Both the position numbers and the translations under genes were made by a program. Below, piece after piece: positions 43,512 through 55,886 of a stretch of DNA of 64,000 nucleotides. The DNA is from Cymodocea nodosa (lineage: Eukaryota; Streptophyta; Magnoliopsida; Alismatales; Cymodoceaceae). Position 1 is the stretch's first letter; the number at the start of each line of letters is the position of its first letter. The notes under the pieces were generated by a model. It did not search any database and was not told the origin of the DNA. It saw nothing but the letters and a program-made list of their open reading frames with translations. Location: positions 3,430,001 to 3,494,000 of the forward strand of contig JAZBRI010000010.1 of the NCBI GenBank assembly GCA_036874045.1, written 5' to 3'.

Positions 43512-44760
43512 GAATTGAGTGGTTGGAAGGGGAGATGTGGAAACAGTTGGCAAAATTGGAGGAGATGTAGAAATCAAGTGAGGAGGACTAGGGGCAATTT
43601 GGTGTAAAGTTCCAATGCAAAACTCAGGAATTTGAGGATATGCTTGGCCAGCCACATGCCTGAAATCAATTTCTTTCTTGGGCAAAAAGAACTTAGGTTC
43701 AACCATTGATTTCTTCTTATTTTCCAAATCAGAAAAATCATGATAACAAGAAAGTTCTATAGGCTCTTGAATTTTAATTCCTGGTTGCTCACTAAGTCGA
43801 TTGAGTAAGACTTGATTTCTCCTCTTGAGTAAGGTAGCTTGTAATTGCAGGGCCATGTGCAAAGCACGTTTCTCAGAGACCCTAGAATCCTCAGATGTAC
43901 TCAAGAATTGACTAACATAAGCCTCATAAACAATTTTAAACTGAGGTTCTAAAGAATTAACTTTAGTAGTAAAAATATCCTCATCATCGGAGGAAGATTC
44001 CTTAGAACCCTTGGAAGGAGCAGAAGATGACTGACTAGTCTTCTGTTTCTTATGTCCAGTAGAGGTTTTGGTGGATTTTCTCTTGTAAGCTCGCAATTTT
44101 GATTTCAAATGCTTCCCATGAGAATCCAAGGTACTGATAGGAGAAAATTTACGAAGAAGAAAAAATTGTTTTTCCAAACATAGTAATCGTGTAACAATTG
44201 CTGAGGTTCCATTGACAAATTCAATATCGACAACTTCTTCTTCGACAGAAACAATTTGTTGAACTTTTCTAGGAGATAGATCTGCCATACCTGATTGAAG
44301 TTCTTGTTCCAGAATTAGAACCCTCTATTCCTGTTCTTGCTGAGAAAGGCCAGAAAAATGTCTAGACTTAGCCATTTAGGAAGATTGGAGAGGGCGCGAG
44401 AAAAGGAGCAGACGAAGGGTTTGAGAATCGGAAGGTCGAGACAGAGAGAGAAGATAACCCTCCGAAAGCACATAAAAAAAATCGAAAAGAATTTTCAGAT
44501 AATTACAGGATAACTGTCTAAAAAAGAGGAACTTAGGCCAAAAGACAGGAACTTGCCGAAACTCAGGAATTTTCGGATAGGTACTGACTAAACCAACCGA
44601 AAACCTACTAAAACAATATGCTAACTCTTCGAAAACTCCCAACACCTATCCAGGTAAAGACAATAACTCCCCTTAAAAATATGCTAACTAAGAAAGGAAT
44701 AGAGCTTAAAATTGAGAAAATCAGACATATCAAAAAAATAAACTCCCCCTGAATTTTTGA
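43512..44760 (-). mobile_element. fragment of another retroelement 3' region with unrecognised ORF
   Basis: Minus-strand open frame from about 43525 to 44288 (some 250 codons of its own). It has a Lys/Ser-rich nuclear-type stretch ('KRKSTKTSTGHKKQK'), then a helical region and a Pro-rich end. Upstream in its own direction are another ATG (44375), a region with several TTCGGATA and CCGAAAA motifs (44480-44660), and a purine tract CAGGGGGAGTT (44747-44757). This order, purine tract then motif-rich leader then ORF, repeats that of the SIRE-like element at 10706-9283. I do not recognise the protein. It interrupts Athila-like sequence. Broken at least once. Confidence 0.5.
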
Positions 44761-44941
44761 ATAAAAGAAATAAATAAGAAAAGGTTTTGTTGTGGTATTT
44801 GTATATATATTTTTTTCATTGGTATTTTTGTATTATGATTATATATATAGATATACATATATATTTTTTTTTAAATTATTGTTTGGGTGAGGATTACTAA
44901 AATATTCAAGGATCTACATTAAGATAAATAACACATTTCAC
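44761..44941. other. AT-rich junction
   Basis: A T-rich and (TA)-rich spacer. No gene. Confidence 0.5.
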
Positions 44942-45436
44942 TTAGCATATAGATCTAATTTATACATAGTGAGCATAGACAATTATGATGAATATATAGA
45001 AATTTTACTTGTACCGAGTGAAATAGCTAAACCACCATCTACAGAATTTAATAAAATTCAAATAGGAATGTGGTATAATGAAGAAGATGATCTTACTTTA
45101 TGTCTGATAAGATGGTGGGATGAACTGATGAAATTTCAAATATGGATTATGGAAGACATAAATGAATTGAAGTGGGAAGATGAGTATATTGAAATAGATG
45201 TAGAAATAGAAACTGCTACATTACCCTAGAACAAAAAAGGATCCCTTTCTGCGTTTCATATCATTAATGGTAATACACTTGTATTTGGAATTTATAATAT
45301 ATTACATGTTTACAAATTAAGAAGGAACAAGAACTGTATTAAAACAGAATTAATAGCAAGAAGAACTATGCCTAAAAAGTTTGCTTGGACTGATACATTT
45401 ATTTCATTTGTTCCTACTTTTCAATCATGTTCTTAA
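44942..45436 (+). pseudogene. second copy of the F-box-like ORF, C-terminal part only
   Basis: Nearly identical to 39090-39580, starting at the 'AYRFDLYIVSI'-equivalent segment and running to the same end. The F-box itself is absent. It is followed by the same 3' sequence, block and LTR as the first copy. Broken; fossil. Confidence 0.8.
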
Positions 45437-45807
45437 GTTGTGATTTTGTGTGTTTAATGTTATGTGTATTCTACGTTATGTTTAGAGAAAAAAAAAGACA
45501 ATTTTTTTTTGAAGTTTTCATGTTTATTTTGGTATCTATTCTAGGAAACCAACTGGCCTGCTTGTGAGCCACCAAAGGCATAGGAGCCTGGGTTCCACAC
45601 AAGACACTGATTTATTAATATCTGTTAAATGTTATTTCATTTTATATTTTGCTTTTATTTGTGAATGAAAAGTTTTTCAGAATCAAAAATCGGAATATAC
45701 AGAAGGAGATACAAATGAAACAAGGTATGCAACTAATTACTCATCCTGAATTTAAATCGACAAACCTGTAGCCATGCCTACTTCAATTACTGTACTTATT
45801 GTCAAAT

Positions 45808-45850
45808 CTTTTACATTGAGGACAATGCAAAATGTAGGTATGGGGGGGAA
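45808..45850 (+). other. internal polypurine-tract-like motif, second body
   Basis: TTGAGGACAATGCAAAATG followed by TAGGTATGGGGGGGAAGG, as at 39966-40004. Confidence 0.7.
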
Positions 45851-45859
45851 GGTAATTGA

Positions 45860-47010
45860 AGTAACAACCATGTAAGTTTGTTAATTAAAGGAATTAAAAT
45901 GGTACTGCAAAGTTTTGAGGAAATTGAAAATTTTTATGAACTTACTGTAACTATTTGATAATTGAGATTGCAAAATTTTTATAAACTACTTGAATATTAT
46001 ATTTAGAAGGCTATATAAGATGCTATTAAATTTACTATTTATGCAAATCTAGATATAGTATCTTATGTTTTTTCTGAATTTCATGAGTTTAACAGTTTCA
46101 CGATTTTAAAATGAAATCAAAATGCTTAATGAAAAATCAGTAAATTATCTGAAGTCCTGAAGGAGCTGAAATGTGAATTCTAGATTAAATGAAACATATA
46201 TGATGAAAGATACATTTAATTTGACTGATTGAACTTGTAGAATGATTTATGTGTAGATCTTATTAAACTACAGAAAAAGTATGAGCTTATTGTTATGGAT
46301 ACATAGTTACAGTAAATGATAGAAGCAGGACTATATGAGATTGGTGATTACTGCATCTGTATTAATGAAATACATACATATACAATATGTGATTAATGTT
46401 TTATTTTATGTTTGTATTTAAATAAAATAAAATAAAATAAAAATTTGAGAGTTTATTGACTTGTTTGATCACGAGCCTTTTGTACTTGAGCAGATAGGTA
46501 TGTAAGGATTGTTGACCTGAACAATGACTCTTGAAATCTAGCAACCTAAGATCCTGATCAGATCTAGGATTGTTGACTGAAAGCTCGTTACATGGGTACA
46601 TTAGAAAGCTCTTGTATGATTCAAGTTTGTCAAATTAACTTTTAAAGTACAAAAAAAAAAAAAACATATACTATTCTGAAAAGATACAAGTGTTTTGTGA
46701 AATACAGATATATTATGAATCGAGTATATTTTCTGTTATCTAGAATTACTGAAATATGAATCTGGAATTGACTTTTGAAGTTGTTTAATGGAGATACAAT
46801 TCTTTATTCTACTTGTATTAATCAGATTGAATTGGATTGTACTTTGATTCGTATGTTGTTGAAATTTCTTCTAGAAATCTTATTGGAAAATTCAAGATGA
46901 CAGATGATGAAAAGAAGAACAAACGATAATATAATTAACACTTATGTGATGATGATATACTTTCTATGTAATTTGCATATATTCTAAGTATATTTGTAGG
47001 TTGATTACTG
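45860..47010 (+). repeat. conserved non-coding block, gypsy version 2
   Basis: Near-identical to 40020-41200 apart from simple-sequence runs. The divergence is a few percent by eye, so the two bodies are of similar and fairly recent origin. Confidence 0.88.
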
Positions 47011-47144
47011 AAACATACAGAATATATTTTTATGCTAAACAGAAGAAAAACAAAGGGGAAGAATTAATTCTAGCACTTTTAGAAAGACTAATTAATTAGA
47101 TCTTAGTTTGCTAAGGGACTAGCAAAATTTAGGTATGGGGGAAG

Positions 47145-49310
47145 TGTTTAGAATGAAAAAGTGCATATTATTAACGGTTAAATGATGGTTAATTGCATAA
47201 TATTTAGCTTATCATATAAGAATTAAGCCATTATGTTATAATTGTACTGTTATATGCTTTAATTGAAGAATCTGCTTAATTTTAGGGAATTACTGTTAAT
47301 TTAGTACATTTCTGAACTGTCGGTAAGTTGCAGGTTGTGAAATTCTTAAGTATCTGAATTTTCTGATATTTCAGACAGTTATGTTTAACATACCGAACAT
47401 ATTTCAGACAGTTATGTTTAACAGACCGAGCATATCGGATAGTTATGTTTAAATTGCCGAACAGTTATGTTTTGAGAGAATATTTTATTTTTTCCTAAAG
47501 TACACATGTTGAAACCATAATGAGTGACTTAAGTGAACTTTCGGTGAGTTATCTATAACTATCTGAAATTGCAGCTGGGCATCGGATAGTTATCCCTATA
47601 ACTCTCTGAAATCTCTTTTTTTTATAAAATAGCTGAGGACACGTGTCATGTTCTAGGAAAGTGACTTAAGTGGATTTTCAGTGAGTTATCTCTAACTATC
47701 CGAAATGCATCTAAGCATCGGATAGTTAGCTCTGTAACTCTCCAAAATGTTATTTTATGATTAAACTACTACTAACACATGTCGAGATCTGGTAGATTTA
47801 CTTAAGTTATATATCGGTGAGTTATCTGTAACTATCCGAAATGCATCTAAGCATCGGATAGTTAAGTCTATAAGTATCTGAAATGCACCTAAGCATCGGA
47901 TAGTTAAATTTATGCACATGTTTTATAGTTAAATCAACGAAGAAAGTCTATTGAGTTATCTGTAATTCCACAGACTATTTATTTTCTAATATGCCACTGT
48001 AGCGGTTGTAGGAACAGATAGTTGGAAGAAAAACCACGACTGCACGTATCGCGTAGGGAAAGAAATCATCGTCGTTGATACGAATGAAGGAAATCCAACT
48101 GACCATTCAAGTAGAAGTAGTTACTACTCAAGAAATATAAAAGAAAAGAAGAAAAAGAAGAAAAGAGTGTGATCGATGGACGACCAATGTATACAGAGGA
48201 GGAGCACCAAGCTTTTTGCAGATAGTATCGACGATTCTCTGAAATATCACACCAACCATCGTTACCACCACCACAATCACCAACCATCGAATGTCTATGA
48301 GGATACTTGCTTGATGTCGGGTCGATTCCGAGCCAAACACAGTGTCTGACAACCACTGTGAGGAGTGATCGCGTTGTGGGAAGGGAAGCCATTTTCACCA
48401 AGCGTCGACTCATATTTCAAGAGATCGTAAAGCTTTTAGCCTTGGCTTCGGGTTGATGCCTATATGTTGAAGAGGAGATTATCTTACAATTCTGGACTCG
48501 CGATTCTATAGGGAGAGGAGATAGAATTGTAAGTGGTTTAATTTTCAGTGGTGTAATCACGTTGCAAGTAGTGTCGGAAGTATTTACTGTCAAGTGAGAT
48601 TACTTTACATTTCACCTTTCACCCATTTCCATGTTCATATTAAAACAAAAATACCAAAAACAATTTATTTATGTTTGTATGTTGTATTTGAGTGTTGTAT
48701 TGTTTGTGTTGTATCGTGATTAATGTTATCTTTGTCAGTGTTGTGATTGTTTTATGTTTATTTTAGTTTTACAATTTACTGAAATTGGTTCGTTCAAAAG
48801 ACTTAAAGATTTTAATGGTTACTATTTGAATTATCTGAATGTTAGTATTGCTTAATGATAAATCCAATATTAACTAACATTAAAGAGCTTAATTGATGTT
48901 ATTTACAATCTGTGGAATCGCCCAATGGTTGGCCGAATTCCTCTGTAAATAGCAGTATTAAAAAGAAAAAAGACAGACTCGTAGAGTTAACTTAAGTCCA
49001 CGAGGTTAGTCCATTGAATTAGCCATAACTCAACGAACTTAGTCCGTTGAGTTAACTGTAATTCAACGAAGAGCTTATTAAATATATAAATTTAATTGTT
49101 AACAAACGAACAGTTCTCAAGTTCTTCAGCAATTCCCTATGGGATCAACCTGCACTTGCACACTGATACAATAGACACTGTGCACTTGCAATTAAAGTAC
49201 AAATTGGAATTAATATCTAAATTGTATTAAAGGTTGTTTGTTTACTTCTAAAAGAAAGAATAGGCATAAAGATAAATTAACTAAGTAAAAACAGAAGTAA
49301 CAAATCCATG
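47145..49310 (+). mobile_element. Athila-type LTR, 3' LTR of the second body
   Basis: About 2.17 kb, directly after the purine tract. U3 differs from the 41336 LTR: the AACTCG/GAGTTA module is missing and a cluster of TCGGATAGTTA hairpins (47340-47910) takes its place. ATATAAAAGAAAAG is near 48135. Ends close to a primer-site-like TTTTCTAGTGTAGTGTTGGG (49312-49331). Confidence 0.87.
47340..47910. repeat. cluster of type 2 hairpin repeats in U3
   Basis: Two perfect hairpins: TAACTATCCGA (47693-47703) with TCGGATAGTTA (47718-47728), and the same arms at 47829-47839 and 47854-47864. Both have a 14-nt loop AATGCATCTAAGCA. Half-sites occur at about 47370, 47410, 47440, 47580 and 47895. The LTR at 60988 has the same cluster (61190-61760). 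Confidence 0.88.
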
Positions 49311-49335
49311 TTTTTCTAGTGTAGTGTTGGGAAAA

Positions 49336-50111
49336 TGCAAACATGGTGTGGTGGAGCTTCAGGAAATGACTGACACTTGCTGTAGTTAGCACAGTTCTCC
49401 ACACTATTCTTCATTCTTTCCTTTTCTTTTTATATTTCTTTCAGTAATAACTACTTCCACCTAAATGATCGGTTGGATCTCCTTCATTCATATCAACGAT
49501 GGTGATTTCTTACTCATTCCATGATTCAAATCCTATGTGATAGGTGCAATCATGGTTTTTCTTTGAATTTCCTATTTCTACAATTGCTCATAGAAATACC
49601 TAATTTAATAAAACAAATATTTTTATAACATTTTATTTAATATGGAAAAGAAGTAATTCTTTATCATTTAACAGTTGACATGTGCGATAATTCTTAACTT
49701 TACGAGGTTCCGTAAACTTACTTTCATAACATTATGAAGGTCCATAAACTTACTTGCATAACATTACGAAGGTCCGTATACTTACCAACTTAACATCACA
49801 AATGTCTATAATAATTTTTCACTTTTAAACCTATACTAATGAGTTGTTATTGTGCACCTGTACATGATATAAATATGTGTAAATAAAACATATCATGTTT
49901 AATACTATAAAATCACATGTAAACTAGGTTTTCAATCTTTCAGAAATGATATTTAATTAACGCTAATTCCATGAAATTATGCATATTCTTTAATTAAGGT
50001 ATGTAATTGTGCAATTATAACATAATGGTTTAATTCTCATATGATAAGCTAAATATTATGCAATTAACCATTCATTAACCATTAATATTATGCACTTTTT
50101 CATTTTAAACA
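49336..50111 (-). mobile_element. inverted, truncated Athila-type LTR
   Basis: In minus orientation it starts at 50111 with the TGTTTAAAATG-type end. It lacks most of U3 and R, and stops near a GGTGTGGTGGAGCTTC segment that in other LTRs lies just downstream of the promoter. It adjoins the end of the 47145 LTR head to head. Confidence 0.75.
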
Positions 50112-50391
50112 ATGTGCACTGTACATGATACAAAACTATAACATTAAAACATATTATGCTTTACAATAAAAACACACGTTAACTTAACATTTAGTTAAAT
50201 GAAAAGTTAGTATAATTTAATGACTAGTTACTTAACATAATTCTAGATCTATTACAGATAAGTATATAACATTAAACTTTTTCTATATTGATTGATGTTT
50301 TTAATTTACTTTTACAAACAATAGTAATTGATTAAATATGATTACTTACGTTTTGCACACATCATCAAAACATAATACTCAATACGTTTTG
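50112..50391 (-). mobile_element. SIRE-like LTR fragment
   Basis: Matches 18610-18889 in the same orientation, ending AATACTCAATA. It lies between an Athila-type LTR and an Athila-type internal piece, as the fragment at 28556 does. Confidence 0.75.
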
Positions 50392-51010
50392 TACTTGATG
50401 CACATTTTTGAACTTTAATTGTTCATTTATATTATCTTTTTGATCTTGCATGACTTGTAATTTTATTGTAAATTCATCAAGTGCATTTAGCTTTCTTTCC
50501 AAATCATCTAATCTCACTACATTAAGTTTTTAATCAATTTTCATTATAGTTTTCTCAATTTCATAAATAATATCTATTTTAGGTTTTGAATAATTTTCCT
50601 GATAATTTTCTTGGTTAACTTCTTGATGATAATATATGTATTCTTCTAGTTTGTCTAGGTTTTGATTTAAACTTCATTTAAGTCTATCATACTTATCCCA
50701 AATTTCTTTTTTTCTGGTCATATTACTTGTCCTAAAGTGATTGTTAGTTTAATAAACTATAGGTGTTTCACACTCAGTCTTATATTGGATATAATTTATC
50801 TATCACTCATTTGATCTTGCCATTTGCAATCGTCTCAACTTTAAATAATTAGTAATGTCATGTTCTTCTAAATTGTAGAATTCACATATGCTAACTATAG
50901 GTTTCAGAAATCTTTGAGCATAAACATATGTTATATTCTCAATGATAAAGTTACACAACATGCTTACTAATATGAAAACAAAGTAGTGCTACAATTTTCG
51001 GATTTTTAAT
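50392..51010 (-). pseudogene. relic Athila-like gag leader and zinc knuckle
   Basis: The reverse complement resembles 18920-19490 and 63230-63800: the zinc-knuckle region (about 50820-50890), the 'LDDLERKL' segment (near 50500), and a primer-site-like motif at about 51010-51030. Broken several times. Confidence 0.7.
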
Positions 51011-51029
51011 TCCCAAGCAACAGCACTAG

Positions 51030-52645
51030 AAGAATTTGTCTTGTAAACTTAAGTGTATTTTTATAAGTAACAAGTAATTACACAAATAATTTCTAATTTC
51101 AATAACTTAGTTCATTAAATTAACTGCAAGTGCACAACATCTATTGTATAAGTGTGCAAGTATAAGTCAAACTCATCGGGAATTGTTGAAATCAATTTGA
51201 CTCTATAAATTTTCATAGCTAGAGTTTAGTGTATATTCACAATATGCTCACTTCATTGATTTATAATTAACTCCTTAGTTCATGAAGTTATGCTTAACTC
51301 AATAGACTACCCTCGTTGAGTTATGGTTAACTCAACGAGCCTTCCTAGTAACTTCTAATTAATATTGCCACTTGTAGAGGAATAAGGTCATCCATTAGGT
51401 GATTCTATATATTACAAACATCTTTTAAGCTTTCAAATGCTATTTTATATTACATTCATTATTGATCAATTCTAGCATTTAATACTTCAAACAGTAAATA
51501 TATCAATCAAGATTTCAGAGATTTATATTAACTGATTTAAGAAATTATATTAACTGATTTAAGCAATCAGTAATATGATTTTCTATTAACTAGAATAAAA
51601 TAAACACTCAACATTCAACATTTACTAATAATACAAAGACAAACGATACAACATAGACTTGATAAACATATATTTGTAAGTGAAAATAGATAATGGTTTT
51701 TGTTTTGTTTTTGTTCTGTTCATTAAGATGAATGAATGATGAAAGGTAAAATTCTTTATCGACAATAAGAAACTTCTATCACTATATATGATGCAATTAT
51801 ACCACTGAAAACTTAACCACTTACTATCAAACGCTTCTCTCCCTACTAAATTGTGAACCTAGACTTTTGTAAGTTGATCTCCTCTTCAACATAGCGACAT
51901 CAACTCAAAACCAAAGCTAGAAACTTTACTATTTCTTAAGAGATGATTCAATGCTTGGTGAAAATGTCTTTCCTTCATGTGACACGATTACTCATCACAG
52001 TGGTTGTCAGTTATCGTATTTTGATCAAAATCGACCTGACATCTACAAAGTATCCTCATAGGCCTTCGATAGATGGTGATAATGATGGTATTGGTGGGAG
52101 CTCAAGGAACATTCGATGTTTTTTGTAGTGAGCACGATTCTTCCCCCCCCTCCCCCCTTTTTCATTTTCTTTTTCTTTTTCTTTTCTTTTGATATTTCTT
52201 CCTTGTAATAACTACTTCTACCTAAATGACTAGTTGGATTTTCTTCATTCGCATCAACAATGGTGATTACTTCTTCATTTCATGATAAATTTATGCATGG
52301 TACATGCAATCATGACTTCTTTCGTATTTCATGTACCTGCAACATCTCACAATTGAACATAAGAAAATAACTAGTTTGTGGAGTTAGTGTAACTCAACAG
52401 ACTTATTCTATTGACTTAACTATAACTCAATGGACTAACCTCGTTGAGTTAAGTTTAACTCAACGTACTTGTTCAATTCTTCAATTTAGTAAAACAAATA
52501 TTTATATAACATTTAACATTTGATATGTAAAAGAAGTAATTTTTAATTCATTATAAATGATACTTAATTCTTATATGATAAGCTAAATATTATGTAATTA
52601 ATTATTCATTAACCACTAATATTATGTACAATTTCATTCTAAATA
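51030..52645 (-). mobile_element. Athila-type LTR, minus strand
   Basis: Starts (minus) at 52645 with TTTAGAATGAAA and ends near 51030 beside the primer-site-like motif. It holds AACTCAACG and CGTTGAGTTA motifs at 51290-51345 and 52375-52470. More diverged than the plus-strand LTRs, so probably older. With 50392-51010 it is the 5' end of a minus-strand element. Confidence 0.8.
52142..52156. repeat. poly-C tract
   Basis: A run of C interrupted by one T inside the minus-strand LTR, next to the promoter-side CTTTT repeats. Probably slippage. Confidence 0.9.
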
Positions 52646-53819
52646 ACTCTCTTACATTGCAAGACTTCTTTAGCTTCTTTTGCCACTAATCCACCCGTTG
52701 TACCAACTCATCCACCATTAGCAAGATATTTGGATGGTAGTACCATCCTCATTTAGAAAGTCAACCAGATTCTAGCTCTCTTTTAGCCATTGATAAGTTG
52801 ATTTGTTTCACCTTATCTGGTGCTACACCAAAATTCTGAATCATGGTTGTTGGCAAAGTGAATTGTCCATCCAAATTCTAGTGCATTTCCTGAACCTCAA
52901 GTCAAGCTCCACACCTACAAACCCTAACAAGTTTATGCACTATATGCCATGTTGATTGGAGATTATTGTGTAATGGTGTTGATTTGGATATTTGCATAAC
53001 AAATGACCAACTCATTACGCATGTTTAATTGGTTTAATTATATCTTGAATCAACTAAATTAGCTACAAACCCAACCATGGGGGTATGATACTATGATATT
53101 GTGTGTATGATTTGAGATAAGATATGTATGTCCCATTTTAAAGCAACTCAAGATATCTATAGTCTAGTCACAAGATAGCATGTAACAACTACCTAACCCT
53201 ACTATAAGGGAAAATATGCAGTTGTACTTGACACTACTACAAGGGAAATATGTAACCATAGCTGTTCAAATAAAAAGGAAAAATCAAAAGTTGTACTTGT
53301 CTCCTTAGTTTGTTTATTAATTGAAGAATTACTAATTTTGTGGTACTATATATATATTATGATTTATAAATTTTCATGTGTAGGATATTGTTATTTAATT
53401 CTGCTAGCTTAAGGATGGATTACTTAGATATTAGCTCACTTTTTTTAGTTATCGTTTTTAGGTTTTCTGTTGAGCTATATGTGAAGTGTGAGTTAAAGAG
53501 CTCATACTAAAATTTTGTTGATAGGTTGCAAGACTTATTTTTTATTGTAAATGAATGTATGATCGTAAATTATTTTATAGTTGTGTAAATTTGTGTGCTG
53601 TGAAAGTGAGACAATATTTAGGATATTGATAATTTTGTGAATTTTCCTTAGAATCAGGATTTGCAAAAGAAAAGTGATCTATTGGTCTTTCCTGTTAATT
53701 CAAATTTTTATTTATCCTGTTTATTTTCTTTTACAGATGATTTAAGTTTATTTATTCTTTATTATTAAATTCATTATTTTAGTAAATATTGCCTAGTAAA
53801 ATTAAAAAGTTTTTCTCCT
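52646..53819. other. unassigned AT-rich sequence
   Basis: No gene recognised. Two similar segments, CTACTATAAGGGAAAATATGC (near 53203) and CTACTACAAGGGAAATATGT (near 53235), lie 30 bp apart. Confidence 0.4.
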
Positions 53820-53975
53820 CTTTTAATTTTTCGATATTTATCATTGTTTGGGGACGTGATCAAGGTGAGTTCAAGAAAATTGCGAGATAACGTGCATCGT
53901 GGGTTTTGCGGTGACGTGCGGAGTCCTGCGAAGAGCAGTAGAGAGGAGAGCATAGCGGCGGTGGCATACTAAAAT
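53820..53975. other. small GC-richer island in AT-rich DNA
   Basis: About 120 bp with GACGTGATCAAGG, GCGGTGACGTGCGG and AGCGGCGGTGGC segments, flanked by very T-rich DNA. Could be an old exon or promoter piece; no frame is convincing. Confidence 0.3.
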
Positions 53976-55300
53976 TTTTTTTTGGCCGCTTCCTTAAACT
54001 TTATCCGTTTTTTTTATTATTCATTCATCATCATTTTTTGTTTTCCATTTTTGTTTTTTTTTTTTTCTTATATTCATTTTTTGTCAATCATTCTTTTATT
54101 ATTATTATTTACCATCAACGGTATCAAACAATAAATAAAATAAACAAAAACCAAGAATTAAAGAAAATTTAAGAAACAAGTCAAACTACTAGGTTAATTA
54201 ATAATAATTTTTAAAATTTTAAAATTTAATTTAATTTTTTTATTTTATATTTCATATTTTTATTTGTTTATTTTTATTTATTTATCTATTATTTTATTAT
54301 TTTTTATAAACCATAGCTGCAAGTCGTTCGTTTTTTTAGTTTTTTAATACTAATCGAAGGTTCCAATCCAAGATTGGAACCTTCGATTCTCAATCTAGAA
54401 TATTATTTGTCGTTTTATTATTATTATTTTATATATATATATTTTTTTTTGTGTATATATATTATTTTATTTTATGATATTTATTTATTATTATTATTTT
54501 ATTTTATTATTTATTTTTTTACATTGGAAATCCGAATTTTTCCGACTTTGGAATCAGAAAAACCAGGAATGGGTAGCTATTCACCGGAATTCCAGTGGAC
54601 GGTACCAGAATTTTTTCTTTTATGCAATTAGTATTTTATAATTTTACATATGTATCTATATCTCTTTTCTACTACTGATAAATATTTTTATGAAATTATT
54701 ATATATATATAATTTTAATTAAGTTTTTAAAATATTTAATTTTAATTTTTTCTTTTAACTGATTTAATTTTTTAAAAAATTAATTAAAATTTATTTTTTT
54801 AATATAAAATATATATATATTAGTTTAAGAATATCCTAACATTATTAAGCCCAACTACAACCAAACAAAATTACTATAAACCTACGAAGCTTTAATACGT
54901 TCCTACATAAATATCTTTTTTTATTTTCTTGATTGTCCTTTTTATTACCTGGTGTGAACTTCACGTAGACATTATGTATATAATTTACAAGGCACTTACT
55001 CTTCCATTAATAGTAATATTATTATAAACACTTGCTTCTCTGTTGATTACTTAGAATATTCCACAGGCTATAATATACTTGTATAATACAAATATAAATA
55101 AAATGATGATAAATTTTGTGACTTTTTATCCGCAAGCAACGTTAGAATTCAAATTCAAAATGTTTTGACATGCACGCGACAAATCGTAGGAATTGGACAA
55201 AGGAACTTTCATTGTGCACACGTGGGAAAAAAGAAAGTTGTGTGGGATGCATATCAAAGGCAAGGCATAACTGTAAATTAGCCTTGATTATTTTCGGTAA
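53976..55300. other. very AT-rich intergenic DNA
   Basis: Long T- and TA-rich runs, no gene. Contains the hairpin at 54352-54388. The last 300 bp are ordinary intergenic sequence downstream of the glycine-rich protein gene. Confidence 0.5.
54352..54388. repeat. perfect 17-bp inverted repeat with 3-nt loop
   Basis: The arm AATCGAAGGTTCCAATC is followed by CAA and then its exact reverse complement. It stands alone in T-rich DNA. It could be a fold-back element tip, a cruciform or a transcript hairpin. Confidence 0.95.
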
Positions 55301-55381
55301 AAGTTCGACTTTATTGTTCACCCATGCACATGCTTGACTTTAACAGAATGCAAGGGGACGTCCACCATAACGAAGATTAGA

Positions 55382-55795
55382 TCATGGACTACCGTGACCA
55401 TCACCAGTACCACCACCAGTACCAGTGCCAAGACCCCCACCAAGACCCCCTCCACGACCGCCTCCGACCGAGCCACTACCTCCAGGTCCTTCGAAATTGA
55501 AGGATGAACCAGCTCCAGCCCCAACTCCACCCCCGGTACCGGTTTCACTTGCTGCTCCTCCTCCACCTGCTCCTGCAGCGGTGCTGCTCGACGCACTTAC
55601 GGGTCCAACGGATAGTCCCGCACCAAATCCAGTTCCCAGTCCTGACCCAACACCTATCACGTGGTTTCCACCACGTACACGTCCACCCCCCATGCCTCCA
55701 CCAGCCGCGGTTCCGAGCAAGAGACGAGCGCCGGCAGTCGTGCCCACGCAGAGCAACGCTACGAACATAGAAAACATGACCTTGGAGGATGCCAT
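55382..55795 (-). CDS. secreted glycine-rich protein
   Basis: A 137-codon intact frame. Residues 1-23 form a clear signal peptide (MASSKVMFSMFVALLCVGTT, then AGA), with cleavage likely before Arg-Leu-Leu. The mature part is Gly-rich (GGG and GLGTG repeats) with Ser/Ala patches and no Cys, so it fits the broad cell-wall glycine-rich protein class. Such proteins are secreted to the apoplast or wall; the exact role is unknown. The ATG is the only one that gives a signal peptide, and a TATA box lies about 80 bp upstream. A decayed paralogue is at 1457-1900. The high local GC (Gly GGN codons) contrasts with the surroundings. No intron is needed. Transcription is not shown by the sequence. Confidence 0.85.
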   Translation of the reverse strand: MASSKVMFSMFVALLCVGTTAGARLLLGTAAGGGMGGGRVRGGNHVIGVGSGLGTGFGAGLSVGPVSASSSTAAGAGGGGAASETGTGGGVGAGAGSSFNFEGPGGSGSVGGGRGGGLGGGLGTGTGGGTGDGHGSP

Positions 55796-55874
55796 GCTTG
55801 AATTGAAAGAAAAATGTGGTGGTGGTGGTGTTTAAGCAAAGCGAAGGGTGAGTTGGTAGTTCATGTGGAAGGTC

Positions 55875-55886
55875 ATATATATATAG
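55875..55886 (-). promoter_or_regulatory. TATA box of the glycine-rich protein gene
   Basis: The minus strand reads CTATATATATAT about 80 bp upstream of the ATG, a normal distance for a plant promoter with a short 5' UTR. Confidence 0.7.

Noticed and set aside
41336-49310. Considered as one element with paired LTRs
   Set aside because: The two LTRs belong to different U3 subtypes, and the internal part lacks gag and holds an inverted fragment. Recombined neighbours fit better.
54374-54631. 85-codon Tyr/Phe/Ile-rich frame
   Set aside because: Product of the TA- and T-rich run; no domain, no codon bias.
55425-55835. Pro-rich 136-codon frame opposite the glycine-rich protein gene
   Set aside because: GGN glycine codons read as proline (CCN) on the other strand. 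The minus frame has the signal peptide and TATA box, so this is an antisense shadow.
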